From contig NZ_RWIU01000002.1 of the NCBI RefSeq assembly GCF_003944765.1, positions 1 to 64,000 of the forward strand: a DNA stretch of 64,000 bases, given 5' to 3'. How positions within the stretch are numbered: the first letter of the stretch is position 1; every line of letters starts with the position of its first letter. Positions 49,961 through 59,423 of the stretch are shown in pieces. The notes below the pieces were generated by a model that was not told the DNA's origin, ran no database searches, and saw only the letters and a list, made by a program, of their open reading frames with translations. A program made the translations under genes and the position numbers. Origin of the DNA: Hymenobacter perfusus. GTDB taxonomy: Bacteria; Bacteroidota; Bacteroidia; Cytophagales; Hymenobacteraceae.

Positions 49961-50066
49961 TGATAAGCAGTGGGCATGAATGGGAATGCAAGGCAAATAA
50001 CAGACTCATATCCAAGTGTTGTTTTCGCCCGATATGCGCCTGCATGCCTACCAGAACAGCACGGTT

Positions 50067-51905
50067 TTACTGCCGTTCCAGGGCCAGCTCGTAAGCCCGG
50101 TCGTAGTGTACGCGCAGGTTTTTCCAGTCGAACAGTTCGGCGGAGCTTTCCACGTTGTTGCGCTGCATAATTCGCTCCCGGCGGGTTAGCTGCACAAAGT
50201 CCCAGAGCATATCCGTCAGCTCTTCCGCCGCCTCATCGAAGCTCTTTTCCTGGCGCTGCACCACAAAAATGCCCTTGTCTTCGTGGCCGGGCACCGTTTG
50301 CATCACATAGTCGCCGAAACCGGACAGGTCGGAAGTAATAGCCGGTACGCCGCGCGCCACGCATTCCAGCGGCGTGTAGCCCCAGGGCTCGTAATAGCTC
50401 GGGAAGATGCCCAGGTGACAGCCGCGTACAAACTGCCCGTACTCCATGCCAAACAGCGGCGACGTGGGCGACACAAAATCGGGATGATATACGATTTTCA
50501 CCCGGTCGTGCTGGTTGTTGACCAGGTTGGCTTGGCGCACAAAGTTGAGGATGTCGTCGTTGGCGTCGTCCACGAGGTTGTGGGTGATGACCGGGGGCAG
50601 GTTGGTGGTTTTCCAGCTTTGCAGTGTGCGGCGGTAGCGCAGCTTCCAGTAGTCATCCACCATGCTGCTCAGGTCGGGCAGGCGGTGGTCGGTGCTGGCG
50701 GCGGCGGCATAAAACAGCCGCTCTCCCACCTGCTGCTCAATGGCCTCGCAAGTGGCCTGCACTTCTTCCAGCACGGCCCGACTCTGGAGCACCTGCGGGT
50801 TGATGCTGTGGAAGGGGCGTTTGGTGATGAAGAACATAACCACGTTGCCTTCCAGGCCGCTTTGCTGCAGGCGGTAGTTGAGGCGGGCCAGCGCTTCCAG
50901 GGTGAGGTCGAAGCCCTTGTTATGGTACTCGTAACGGCCCGAGGTGAACAGGTACAGCGTCTTATCCAGGTCGAAGGAATACGACTGGAAGAAGTGCGCC
51001 ATCACAAACTCATGAATCTTGCTCTTGTACTGCTGATGCAGGTTCTGAAACTCGTGCAGCGCCACAAACCGCTCAATGTTGAGGCCGTTGGGCAGTACCG
51101 CGTCCGGAATCCGGTCGAGCAGATAGATACATTCCCGCACCGTCAGCTCGCTCACGGTGGTGAAAACGTGGGCTCCATGCGCGGCGGCGCGCTCCATCGT
51201 CACGGCCGGCTCAATGTTAAAATGCTGCGCCTCACCCTGCCACTCCACCTGCATCAGGTGGTCGTAGAAGTTGGGGTCGTTCATGGCCAGGTAGCGCCCC
51301 AGCAGGGTAGCGTGGGTGGTGAAGACCACATGCACCGGCACCTGCTCGCGGCGCAGCGCCGGAATGGCAACGCCCGTCATCCACTCGTGGAAGTGGGCCA
51401 CCAGCCGTTGGGGCGGTACCACTTCGGCCGCCAGAATCTGCAGGAACACTTTGGCCAGATCACCAAACGCCACCACCTGATGCAACAGGTCGTCGTTGTC
51501 GGGCATCGGGATGTGGTGGTGGTTCCAGAGGTCAGACTTGATGCGGCCCAGCTGTGGATAGGCCTGGTGCGGGTTGATGAGGACCACCCGGGGGCGGCCC
51601 GTTACCAGCCAGATGCCCAAATGAACATCGTAACCCTGCCTGCGCATCTCGCGCACGGCTCCGGCAAACGGGTCGGAAAGGGTAGCCAACTGGTAGTCGT
51701 CGTAGGGCTCGAACTCGCCCTGTGCCTGGTGGGCAAAATAGGGGCCGAGCAGGCAGTACCGGTCATCCCAGGCCTGCACGGTGGCGGGTACTTTGCTACG
51801 GATAACGGTGTAGATGCCGCCTACCTGGTTACATACTTCCCAGGCCGCTTCCACAAGCAGGGCATCGGGGGCAATAGGTTCGGGCGTGGGAACGGGGACT
51901 TGCAT
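50067..51905 (-). CDS. glycogen synthase, GT3 family
   Basis: From ATG 51905 the product has 612 residues. LLVEAAWEVCNQVGGIYTVI (about 17-36) is the N-terminal donor loop of the GT3 (animal/fungal-like) family, and YFTSGRYEYHNKGFDLTLEA-like sequence near 320 plus PSYYEPWGYTPLECVARGVP (about 505-524, with the E-x7-E pair) complete the catalytic cleft. It extends glycogen chains from UDP- or ADP-glucose. The frame could reach 51938. The gene lies downstream of a branching enzyme on the same strand. Confidence 0.9.
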   Translation of the reverse strand: MQVPVPTPEPIAPDALLVEAAWEVCNQVGGIYTVIRSKVPATVQAWDDRYCLLGPYFAHQAQGEFEPYDDYQLATLSDPFAGAVREMRRQGYDVHLGIWLVTGRPRVVLINPHQAYPQLGRIKSDLWNHHHIPMPDNDDLLHQVVAFGDLAKVFLQILAAEVVPPQRLVAHFHEWMTGVAIPALRREQVPVHVVFTTHATLLGRYLAMNDPNFYDHLMQVEWQGEAQHFNIEPAVTMERAAAHGAHVFTTVSELTVRECIYLLDRIPDAVLPNGLNIERFVALHEFQNLHQQYKSKIHEFVMAHFFQSYSFDLDKTLYLFTSGRYEYHNKGFDLTLEALARLNYRLQQSGLEGNVVMFFITKRPFHSINPQVLQSRAVLEEVQATCEAIEQQVGERLFYAAAASTDHRLPDLSSMVDDYWKLRYRRTLQSWKTTNLPPVITHNLVDDANDDILNFVRQANLVNNQHDRVKIVYHPDFVSPTSPLFGMEYGQFVRGCHLGIFPSYYEPWGYTPLECVARGVPAITSDLSGFGDYVMQTVPGHEDKGIFVVQRQEKSFDEAAEELTDMLWDFVQLTRRERIMQRNNVESSAELFDWKNLRVHYDRAYELALERQ

Positions 51906-51980
51906 TGGCTGCGGAAATACGGATGGGAGTACCGGCAAGATATACGGCCCGCCGGAGTTTCCGGCAGCCTGCGAACAATA

Positions 51981-52027
51981 AAAAACGGCGTTTCACCGGA
52001 GCCTGCAGAGCTTCCGGCAAAACGCCG
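51981..52027 (-). terminator. hairpin after branching enzyme
   Basis: AAAACGGCGTTT and AAAACGCCG arms with an inner CCGGAGC/GCTTCCGG pair form an imperfect stem followed by a T-run on the minus strand. Confidence 0.7.
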
Positions 52028-52055
52028 CTTGGCAAATCAAGCCGTAGGCTGACCT

Positions 52056-53876
52056 CTACTGCGGGTCCTGCGAGAGAATCAGCACGGAGTAGGGGGCTAG
52101 GCCGATGGTGCCGTGGTAGGGCTGGTCATCGTACACGCCTTCCTCGGCGTGCGTGTCCACACTTTCGAAGTTGCCGAACTCCTGGTCGTAGCCCTCCCAG
52201 TCGGAGTTGAAGCGTACGCGCCAGCGGCCACCGCGCGGCAGGCCAATGGTATACTCCGGGTGCGAGCGGTCAGCGAAGTTGCAGAGCACAATCGTCGTGT
52301 CGCCGGGGCCGCCCTGGTCGCGCCGGATGTAGGCCAGAATCTTATCGTCGTTGTTGAGGTGGTGTACTTCCACGTACTGGCCCAGCAGGCCCCGGGTATG
52401 GCCGTCCAGGTTCCGGCGTAACCGGATCAGGTCCTGGTACAGGCGGCCCAATCCCGCGTGTTCGTCGGCGCGGGCCCAATCCAGGGGCTGGTCGTCGGAG
52501 AAGGAGCCATCGGCCAGCATGGTCTGGCCCTGAAAAATCATGGGGATGCCGGGCACGGTGAATACCAGGGCGGCACCCAGCGTCGAGCGTTTTTTGGGAA
52601 ACCAGGAGGCGGCGTTACCGGGCATGATTTCCTCGGCCACGCGCGCTTTACCATTGGCTACCTCGTCGTGGCTTTCCGTGTACACCACGCGCTGGAAGGC
52701 GTCGCCGTTGTAGCGGGCTTCCACGGCTTCGGCCACGGCGTGCATGTTCCGGTCGTCGTCGTGGGGCGTTACCAGCGCGTCGCGGATAGGATACACAAAG
52801 CGGGAATCCCACTGTGAGGAGAAGCCCTGACCGTCCTGTTCGGGGGCGCGGGTGATGTAGTCATTGCCCATCAGGTCCTCGGCAATGGTGATTTTCCAGG
52901 GCATCCGTTCCCGGATTTCCTCGTTGATCCACTTCATCAGGCTCCAGCCGTCGGGCAGGTCGCGGGCCGGGTCGGCGGTGCCGTCCACGTTCCGGATGTG
53001 GGCAATGGCGTCGCAGCGCAGGCCATCGAGGCGGAAATCTTCCAGCCACATCAGGGCATTGTCGCGGATGTAGCGGCGCACGGCCTCCCGGCCGAAATCG
53101 GGGCGGTTATGGCCCCAGGGCGTTTCGGCGCGCCAGTCGTTGTAGAAGTAGATGCCGCCGCCGTCGTTTTCCTGCCAGCCATCAAACTGCCAGAGGTCCA
53201 AGTCACCGGGGCCAAAGTGGTTGTACACCACATCCAGAATTACGGCAATGCCGCGCCGGTGGGCCTGCTTGATAAACTCCTTGAACGCCGTTGGGCCGCC
53301 GTAGTCTATTTCAATGGCAAAAGGGTGCGCCGGGTTGTAGCCCCAGCTCAGGCTGCCCGGAAACTCCGTGGCCGGCATAATCTCCACGGCGTTGATACCC
53401 AGCCCTACCAGGTGGTCGAGTTTCTCGATGGCATCGTAAAAGTTGCCGGGCCGCGCGGGGTCGGGCGCGTGGAAAGTGCCTACGTGCAGCTCGTAAATCA
53501 CCAGTTCATTCCAGGCAGGCATCTGGAAGGCATCATCGCCCCACTCGAAGTTAGGGTCGTGCACCACGGAGTTGCCGGCGGAATGCGTCACCTCGCGGGC
53601 GTACGGGTCGTTTTTGCGCAACTCGCCGGTGGGAGTGGTCAGGTGAAATTTGTATTCGGTGCCGGGGCCCAGGTCGGCAAAATCAGCGGCCCAGTAGCCG
53701 TCGGCTTCGTGCGTGAGCGGGTGCGTGACGGTGTTCCACTCATTGAACGGACCTACCAGGGCTACGGCCGTGGCTGCCGGAGCCCACACCCGGAAGGTAG
53801 TGCCCTGCTCGTGCGGAATGGCTCCCATTCCACTTTGCAGCACATTGGCAGAGAGGGGAGTATCTAAATAAGGCAT
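52056..53876 (-). CDS. GH13 1,4-alpha-glucan branching enzyme-like
   Basis: The 606-residue protein has a CBM48 module at about 20-100 (TTFRVWAPAATAVALVGPFN). A GH13 barrel follows, with VYNHFG, FRLDGLRCDAIAHI (the nucleophile aspartate near 287), TIAEDLMGNDY (the acid/base glutamate) and YTESHDEVANG (the third aspartate). A C-terminal beta domain ends the protein. It resembles GlgB-type branching enzymes and, less, maltooligosyltrehalose trehalohydrolase. ATG 53876 is used; an ATG eight codons upstream is possible. It precedes the GT3 synthase and may be its partner. Confidence 0.88.
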   Translation of the reverse strand: MPYLDTPLSANVLQSGMGAIPHEQGTTFRVWAPAATAVALVGPFNEWNTVTHPLTHEADGYWAADFADLGPGTEYKFHLTTPTGELRKNDPYAREVTHSAGNSVVHDPNFEWGDDAFQMPAWNELVIYELHVGTFHAPDPARPGNFYDAIEKLDHLVGLGINAVEIMPATEFPGSLSWGYNPAHPFAIEIDYGGPTAFKEFIKQAHRRGIAVILDVVYNHFGPGDLDLWQFDGWQENDGGGIYFYNDWRAETPWGHNRPDFGREAVRRYIRDNALMWLEDFRLDGLRCDAIAHIRNVDGTADPARDLPDGWSLMKWINEEIRERMPWKITIAEDLMGNDYITRAPEQDGQGFSSQWDSRFVYPIRDALVTPHDDDRNMHAVAEAVEARYNGDAFQRVVYTESHDEVANGKARVAEEIMPGNAASWFPKKRSTLGAALVFTVPGIPMIFQGQTMLADGSFSDDQPLDWARADEHAGLGRLYQDLIRLRRNLDGHTRGLLGQYVEVHHLNNDDKILAYIRRDQGGPGDTTIVLCNFADRSHPEYTIGLPRGGRWRVRFNSDWEGYDQEFGNFESVDTHAEEGVYDDQPYHGTIGLAPYSVLILSQDPQ

Positions 53877-54033
53877 TGGATTGTCGAAGAAAAGCAGCAC
53901 AAAAGGTCAACAGTGACTGTGCCGTTTACTGAATCCAAAGCATTAAGGTTATTCTATGTATGAGCAGCCGCTTGGCAATGAAGAGGTTGGGGCTTTGTGC
54001 GGGCTGAAAGAAGGCCGTCCCTGCGCCGGGCCG

Positions 54034-54041
54034 TAGCTTTG
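54034..54041 (+). promoter_or_regulatory. -7 element of the conserved hypothetical gene
   Basis: TAGCTTTG lies 63 bases before the GTG at 54105. It argues against the upstream in-frame start at 54060. Confidence 0.6.
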
Positions 54042-54104
54042 CGGTGAACCCGCCGTTGCTTGTGGCGGTTACCAGTGCGTTCCTCACCCGCCAATCTGCT
54101 TCGC

Positions 54105-54506
54105 GTGCCACGTCCTAAACCTGTTGTATACGGTCTGTACTCCTGGACGCCCGACTATGGGCTACGGTATATTCATCCGGCCAATCGCCGCACGTTCGAG
54201 TGGCTGGAGCCCTTGGGCAAGGTGTTCGAGAAAATCGACGAAACCGACGACTGGATTATGTTGCGCTACGATGAGCAGCAGTTTAAAGTAAGCGGTGAAC
54301 TGTTCAAGGAACTGTACGCGCGTCCGCCGTTCAGCTTCGGGGACCTAGTGGTGGAAACCGACCCTGCCGACCAGCAGCCCGCCCACGAGGGCCTGATTTC
54401 CGACGTGTACTACGACGAAGCTGCCGACACCTTTCGGTTTCAGCTGGTGGAGAAAAAGCGTAAAATAAAGCGGGTGTTTGAGGCCCACGAACTGGAGTTG
54501 CAGTAG
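54105..54506 (+). CDS. conserved hypothetical protein
   Basis: The 133-residue protein reads (V)PRPKPVVYGLYSWTPDYG and continues with YIHPANRRTFEWLEPLGKVF and FSFGDLVVETDPADQQ. It has no signal peptide or membrane helix and a basic C-terminus (KKRKIKRVFEAHEL). I do not recognise a characterised family. The GTG start is chosen from the promoter position. Confidence 0.75.
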   Translation: MPRPKPVVYGLYSWTPDYGLRYIHPANRRTFEWLEPLGKVFEKIDETDDWIMLRYDEQQFKVSGELFKELYARPPFSFGDLVVETDPADQQPAHEGLISDVYYDEAADTFRFQLVEKKRKIKRVFEAHELELQ

Positions 54507-54560
54507 CAGAGTAATCGTTCTGCGGACCCAAACGGCGCTATCAGCAGAACGATTACTCTG
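54507..54560. terminator. perfect hairpin between convergent genes
   Basis: CAGAGTAATCGTTCTGC (54507-54523) is exactly complementary to GCAGAACGATTACTCTG (54544-54560). It serves both flanking genes. Confidence 0.8.
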
Positions 54561-54575
54561 TTACTCAAATACTCC

Positions 54576-55922
54576 CTACACGCCTACCGCAATGCCCACC
54601 ACCACGGCCACGGCCCCCAGGGCTAGCAGCAGCAGGTACAGGGGCAGCACAAATTTCCACCACTCATCGAAGCGCACGCCGCAGGCTGCCACAATGGCCA
54701 TGAGGGCACCGTTGGTGGGCGTTATCAGCTCGCAGAGGCCGGCCCCGTACTGGTAGGCCAGCACCGTAACCTGCCGGGAGAGGCCGATGAGGTCGGAGAG
54801 GGGCACCAGCAGGGGCATGGTGAGGACGGCCTGGCCGCTGACGCTGGGCACCGGTAGGTGCAGGGCCGTATGTACACCCATCATGCCCAGGGCCGCCACC
54901 CAAGCGGGCAGCCCGGCCAGCGGAGCCGACATGCTGTTGACGATGGTATCGACCACCTGGCCCTGTTCCAGGACTACAAAAATGGCCCGCGCAAAGCCAA
55001 TCAGCAGGGCCGAAAAGGCAATATCCCGGAAGCCAGCAATGAAGCCTTCAGCAGTGCCCGTAAGGCCTAGGCCACCTACCAGGCCCGCCACTATGCCCAG
55101 CGTGAAGAACAGGGCGGCCATCTGCTCAAACTCCCAGCCCAGCTTCAGTACCCCGTAGGCGAAAAAGGCAAACCCCGCGAACAGCAGCAGCAGCACCAGA
55201 CCGTGGTTGCGGCCGGCTGCGGCCACCCCTGGGTCGGCGGCTTCGGCGGTTTCGGGCGGCAGGCGGTGGCGCAGGGCATAGCGCACGGTGCCGCCAATCC
55301 AGATGGTGAGGGCCAGCAGCAGGAATACTAGTCTGAACCCGCCGCCTGACAGCAGCGGCAGTTGGGCCAGCTTCTGGGCAATGCCCACCTGAAACGGGTT
55401 AAGTGGACTGAAGGCCGCACCCACCGCCGCCGAGCCAATGCTAACGGCCGCCGCCGTAATGGTAGGGTACCCAATGCGTCGCATCAGAATGAGCAGTACC
55501 GGCACCAGCGGCACAATTTCCTCCTGCATGTTTTCCAGCGCGCCCATGGTGGCAAACAGCACTGAGATGATGGGAATCACCACCGCCTCGCGCCCCCGGA
55601 ATTTCTCCAGCAGCCAATCCACGCCCCGGCGCAGGGCCCCGGTGAGGTCGATTACCGTAAACGCGCCGCCAGCCAGAAATACCAGAAAAATCACGGCCGC
55701 CGCATCAATCAGGCCTTTGGGAATATCCACCAGGGCCTGCAATGGACTGACGGGCGTGGCGGGTACGCGGTGGTAAGAGCCGGCCACCACTACCTCGCGG
55801 CCGGTAGCCGCATCGGGGTGGCGCTCAAACACACCGGCCGGCAACACGTAGCTCAGGGCGCAGGCCAGCAGAATAAAGCCCACCAGCAAAACCAGCGGGT
55901 GCGGAAAGCGAATCGTCTTCAT
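54576..55922 (-). CDS. YfcC/DcuC-family transporter
   Basis: The 448-residue protein has about 11-12 membrane helices. LPAGVFERHPDAATGREVVV near 27-46 is the family start, GALENMQEEIVPLVPVLL and HLPVPSVSGQAVLTMPLLVP are conserved re-entrant segments, and LITPTNGALMAIVAACGVRF is near the end. YfcC proteins are putative C4-dicarboxylate, short-chain fatty acid or basic amino acid carriers; the solute is unknown. A TACCTTCG element lies four bases before the ATG. Confidence 0.92.
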   Translation of the reverse strand: MKTIRFPHPLVLLVGFILLACALSYVLPAGVFERHPDAATGREVVVAGSYHRVPATPVSPLQALVDIPKGLIDAAAVIFLVFLAGGAFTVIDLTGALRRGVDWLLEKFRGREAVVIPIISVLFATMGALENMQEEIVPLVPVLLILMRRIGYPTITAAAVSIGSAAVGAAFSPLNPFQVGIAQKLAQLPLLSGGGFRLVFLLLALTIWIGGTVRYALRHRLPPETAEAADPGVAAAGRNHGLVLLLLFAGFAFFAYGVLKLGWEFEQMAALFFTLGIVAGLVGGLGLTGTAEGFIAGFRDIAFSALLIGFARAIFVVLEQGQVVDTIVNSMSAPLAGLPAWVAALGMMGVHTALHLPVPSVSGQAVLTMPLLVPLSDLIGLSRQVTVLAYQYGAGLCELITPTNGALMAIVAACGVRFDEWWKFVLPLYLLLLALGAVAVVVGIAVGV

Positions 55923-55926
55923 CCCG

Positions 55927-55934
55927 CGAAGGTA
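55927..55934 (-). promoter_or_regulatory. -7 element adjoining the transporter start
   Basis: TACCTTCG on the minus strand ends four bases before the ATG at 55922, so the message may be leaderless. Confidence 0.55.
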
Positions 55935-56040
55935 AGGAAGTCATGAAGTGCAGAATGCTTGATACTGCTTCGTTCCGGGCTGCCGGAGGAGTAGCTCTTC
56001 GGAACCCTGATGGCGTATCTTCGGGTTCTGAGAGCTGCGT

Positions 56041-56295
56041 ATGAAATACACCGAGTTCAAACAGTTGCACATGTACCGGCAGGCCGAGCACCTGCTCCGG
56101 CACGGGCACCTGCTGGCCGAGCGGCGGCAGGACAGCTTCCGGCTGCGGCTGTTTGCTTTGGGCGACTTCTACGCCGAGGAGTGGTGTGAGTGGGATGAAA
56201 CCCGCATTCTGTTCATTCATCTGTTCCAGCACCCTACTGGCCTGCACGAATACCTGGAAGCCATTCGGCTGCCGAAGGAACTGGGGGCCAGGTAG
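56041..56295 (+). CDS. small conserved hypothetical protein
   Basis: The 84-residue protein (MKYTEFKQLHMYRQAEHLLR...) is rich in Arg, Leu and aromatic residues, with FALGDFYAEEWCEWDETRIL in the centre. No known motif was recognised. A TATCTTCG promoter element at 56016-56023 supports it as a real gene. It may accompany the next gene, which has its own element. Confidence 0.7.
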   Translation: MKYTEFKQLHMYRQAEHLLRHGHLLAERRQDSFRLRLFALGDFYAEEWCEWDETRILFIHLFQHPTGLHEYLEAIRLPKELGAR

Positions 56296-56303
56296 TACCT
56301 TCG
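56296..56303 (+). promoter_or_regulatory. -7 element before the DUF6348-like gene
   Basis: TACCTTCG overlaps the stop of the small gene and lies 34 bases before ATG 56338. Confidence 0.55.
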
Positions 56304-56337
56304 GGGCACCTTCCGCACCTTATAGAGTTCCGCGCAC

Positions 56338-57168
56338 ATGGCGTTTTTATCAGACTGGCTCAAACGCCTCACGCGGCCGGCGGCAACGCCTAATCAGGCG
56401 CAGATAAGTGAGGCTTCGGAGGCAGTATATCCTTCGGAAAGCGAGCAGGCGCAATTGCTGGCCGTTACGCAGACAACTATTGAGCAGTACTACTCCGACA
56501 TAGAGGCTACGCCGCAAGGCCACCAGCTCCTGCTTCGTCCCTGCGAGTTACGGGTGGAGGTGCGTATTCTGAGCCGGAACGTCTATCCTGCGGCGGTGGT
56601 AGAGTGCCAGAGTTTTCACCTGTATCATCCCCGGCTGTTTCCCGGCGGCTTGCTGGATCGGCTGTCCGGTATCGGGCGTAGCGTGACCGAAGCGGCGGAA
56701 AACGGCGCGCGACTCTGGGCCGATGGAGCCTTGGAAGTGGCGCTGCAGGTGCTGGAGAACCGGCCCGATCCGGCGCTGAATTTCACGGTTCCGGCCGTTG
56801 GTCCGGGCTCCGAACGGTGGCACCAGTTCCTGGGACGGGTGCACGTGCAGGGCGGCTGGCAAAGCCGATTGCCGGAAGTGCATCCCGGGTATTTCTCGCA
56901 AATCCTGCTGCCTGTGCTACGGGTCCAAACCAATCTGCCACCGGTAAGCTGGCTGAAAGTATACGTGGCCCGGCAGCCAGATAACAGCCTGCTGGTGGAT
57001 TGCCTGCTCAACAATGAGCTGTGGCCTGAAGCCCTGCCGCTCCTCGAGGAAGCCGCCCAAAAATGGCCCGGCTCCGGCGAATTCATGGCGCAGCGGCAGT
57101 ATCTGGCGTTCCGGCAGTGCGGCCTTGGCCTCAACAGTAACCCTGTGCCACCAGCTGTGGAAAGATAA
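56338..57168 (+). CDS. hypothetical protein, possibly DUF6348
   Basis: The 276-residue soluble protein has a variable N-terminal 40 residues. The domain that follows contains VEVRILSRNVYPAAVVECQS (about 72-91) and FPGGLLDRLSGIGRSVTEAA, which I associate, without certainty, with the DUF6348 family. The C-terminal part WLKVYVARQPDNSLLVDCLL is a separate strand-helix unit. No signal peptide. Function unknown. Confidence 0.65.
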   Translation: MAFLSDWLKRLTRPAATPNQAQISEASEAVYPSESEQAQLLAVTQTTIEQYYSDIEATPQGHQLLLRPCELRVEVRILSRNVYPAAVVECQSFHLYHPRLFPGGLLDRLSGIGRSVTEAAENGARLWADGALEVALQVLENRPDPALNFTVPAVGPGSERWHQFLGRVHVQGGWQSRLPEVHPGYFSQILLPVLRVQTNLPPVSWLKVYVARQPDNSLLVDCLLNNELWPEALPLLEEAAQKWPGSGEFMAQRQYLAFRQCGLGLNSNPVPPAVER

Positions 57169-57244
57169 TAACAGGTGCTGCTGACGGGCAAACGGGAAGA
57201 CACAGCGACAAAATGGTATAGCCGACTTGCTATATTCGGCCCCT

Positions 57245-58783
57245 ATGAAGTCCACCCGTTTCCTGCCGCTGCTGCTGGCCCTGCTGAAATTCGCCTCCGG
57301 CATGCTACTGGCCAGTCAGGCCTACGACCTGCACCGCGACGAATACCTGTATCTGGACTACGGCCGACACCTAGCCTGGGGCTATCTGGAAGTACCGCCG
57401 CTTACGGCTCTACAAAGTTGGTGTACGCTGGCGCTGGGCGGCAGCTGGTTCTGGGTGAAGTGCTGGCCTCTGCTCTGGGGTAGCCTCACGGTGTATGTGG
57501 TGGCCCGGGCCGTGCAGCGCTTGGGCGGCGGGTCCTGGGCCGTGGCACTGGCGGGGCTGTGCTACCTGGTGGGCGCGTATGCGCGGCTCAACTTCCTGTT
57601 TCAGCCCAACTCGTTTGAGGTGCTGGCTTTCACGGCGGTGTGCTACCTGCTGATCCGGTATCAGCAGGAGCCGGGGTCGCGCTGGTGGTACGGTATGGGC
57701 GCATTATTGGGGCTGGCACTGCTGAATAAGTATTCGTCCCTGTTCTTTATTGCTGCCCTGGGCGTTGCCCTGCTGCTCACGCCCATGCGGCGGGTGCTGA
57801 CTACGCGCGGCTTATGGCTGGGAGCCGGGCTGGCGTTGCTGCTGTGGCTACCCAACCTGCTCTGGCAGCTGGGGCATGGCATCCCGTTCCGGCACCACAT
57901 GGAGCTGCTGCACGAAACCCAACTGGTCAACGTGTCGGTAGCCGATTTTTGGAAGGACCAGTTACTGATGAATTTTCCGGGCGTGTGGGTGTGGGTGCCT
58001 GGGTTGCTGGCCCTGCTGCTGAGCCCCCGCCTGCGGCCCTACCGCGCAGTAGGCCTGACGTACTGCGGCGCGCTGTTGCTGCTGACGGTGCTACACGGCA
58101 AAAGCTACTACTCCCTGGGGTATTACCCCATTCTGCTGGCCGTTGGAGCCGTGTGGTGGGAAACGCTGCTGAGATGCCTGCCCCGGGCGGGGCGGGTGCT
58201 GCGGCCGGCGCTGCTGCTGGTGCCGCTGGCGTGCAGCGTGCCGGTGCTGCCGCTGCTGTTCACGCTGGAGCCCCCGGCCCGGATGCAGGAAATCGGCCGG
58301 CGCTTTCAGGGTACCGGAATTCTGCGCTGGGAAGACGGCCATGACCATCCGCTACCCCAGGATTTTGCCGATATGCTGGGCTGGCAGGAACTGGCCGATA
58401 AAACCTGGGCTGCTTACCAGGCCCTGCCCGCCGCCACTCGCGCCCGGACGCTCATTCTCACGGCCAACTACGGGCAGGCCGGGGCCATCAACTATTACAA
58501 CCGGCACCGGCCCATGCCCGCCGCGCACAGCTTCAACGGCAGCTATCTGTTCTGGCAAAGTCAGGCCCCGCCGCTGCCCTGGCACTACGTATTGCTGATT
58601 GATGATGAGCCTGATAACCTGGCCATCCACTTCCGCTCGTTCTGCCGGGTAGAGGAAGTGCGCAACCCTTACGCCCGGGAGCGGGGTACGGCCATTCTGC
58701 TGGGCACCGCGCCGGATAGTGCTTTTGTGCGCCGCGTGCAGCGGGAAAGGGGGGAGGAACTGGCTCGGTGGGGCCGGTTTTAA
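57245..58783 (+). CDS. GT39/PMT-like membrane glycosyltransferase
   Basis: The 512-residue protein has about 10-11 membrane helices. The first loop carries LHRDEYLYLDYGRHLAWGYL near 32-51, with the acidic pair that is catalytic in ArnT/PMT proteins. It would use a polyprenyl-phosphate sugar on the periplasmic side. The C-terminal soluble part (ANYGQAGAINYYNRHRPMPA) recurs in this bacterial group. ATG 57245 is preferred over 57227 because a TATATTCG element sits at 57231-57238, which leaves almost no leader. Confidence 0.85.
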   Translation: MKSTRFLPLLLALLKFASGMLLASQAYDLHRDEYLYLDYGRHLAWGYLEVPPLTALQSWCTLALGGSWFWVKCWPLLWGSLTVYVVARAVQRLGGGSWAVALAGLCYLVGAYARLNFLFQPNSFEVLAFTAVCYLLIRYQQEPGSRWWYGMGALLGLALLNKYSSLFFIAALGVALLLTPMRRVLTTRGLWLGAGLALLLWLPNLLWQLGHGIPFRHHMELLHETQLVNVSVADFWKDQLLMNFPGVWVWVPGLLALLLSPRLRPYRAVGLTYCGALLLLTVLHGKSYYSLGYYPILLAVGAVWWETLLRCLPRAGRVLRPALLLVPLACSVPVLPLLFTLEPPARMQEIGRRFQGTGILRWEDGHDHPLPQDFADMLGWQELADKTWAAYQALPAATRARTLILTANYGQAGAINYYNRHRPMPAAHSFNGSYLFWQSQAPPLPWHYVLLIDDEPDNLAIHFRSFCRVEEVRNPYARERGTAILLGTAPDSAFVRRVQRERGEELARWGRF

Positions 58784-58796
58784 GGCGGTCGGCCCG

Positions 58797-59423
58797 TTAT
58801 TTCTTCACGAGCAGGCTGGTTTCCGGACGCTCTACATCCACTATCTCATCCTTTTCCAGCATAATGCTCAGGTCGTAACGCGTGAGTTCCAACGGGTCCG
58901 GGGCGTAATTTTCGGGCCGGTTCAGCTCCTGAACTTTGGTTTCGTTATCGATTTCGTAGTTGTTGGCGAGCAGCTTTACGGCGTTGCCGGCCACTTCCTG
59001 CACTTTCCAGAGGGAATAGTGGCCGTTGCTGGTGCGGATGTGGTACAGGTCGCCTTTGTGGGGCGTGGTAATGAAGGAGTGGTTGGCCCGCTGGTTGTTG
59101 CTGTTGGCCAGCAGAATCCAGCCCAGCGCCGCTACCGCCAGCAAAACACCCGTAAAATGCCACCATGGCGCCCGCGTCCGGTGCTTCAGCTCCTGGAACA
59201 GCTGGCGCAGGCCGGGCTCCATCTCCTTAGGCTGCAATACCTGCCGGCAGTGGCCGCATTCCGACGCCCCAACTTTGCCGATGGGAAACAACGGAACCCA
59301 ATAAATGTGCGCGTAGCGGCCAAATACACTCATTCGCAGCCCGTTGGTGGTTGAACACGCCAGGCAATTGCCCGCTACGGGCTCAGTAAGCAAATGCGAG
59401 GAACGGTAGCCGTAGATAATCAT
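58797..59423 (-). CDS. zinc-ribbon membrane protein
   Basis: The 208-residue protein has CLAC at about 21-24 and CGHC near 55-58, two pairs that make a zinc ribbon, flanking RYAHIYWVPLFPIGK. One membrane helix follows (WHFTGVLLAVAALGWILLA). The C-terminal half lies outside the ribbon and has YHIRTSNGHYSLWKVQEV. Related zinc-ribbon membrane proteins are common but uncharacterised. ATG 59423 is chosen because the upstream frame lacks any conserved sequence. Confidence 0.75.
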   Translation of the reverse strand: MIIYGYRSSHLLTEPVAGNCLACSTTNGLRMSVFGRYAHIYWVPLFPIGKVGASECGHCRQVLQPKEMEPGLRQLFQELKHRTRAPWWHFTGVLLAVAALGWILLANSNNQRANHSFITTPHKGDLYHIRTSNGHYSLWKVQEVAGNAVKLLANNYEIDNETKVQELNRPENYAPDPLELTRYDLSIMLEKDEIVDVERPETSLLVKK

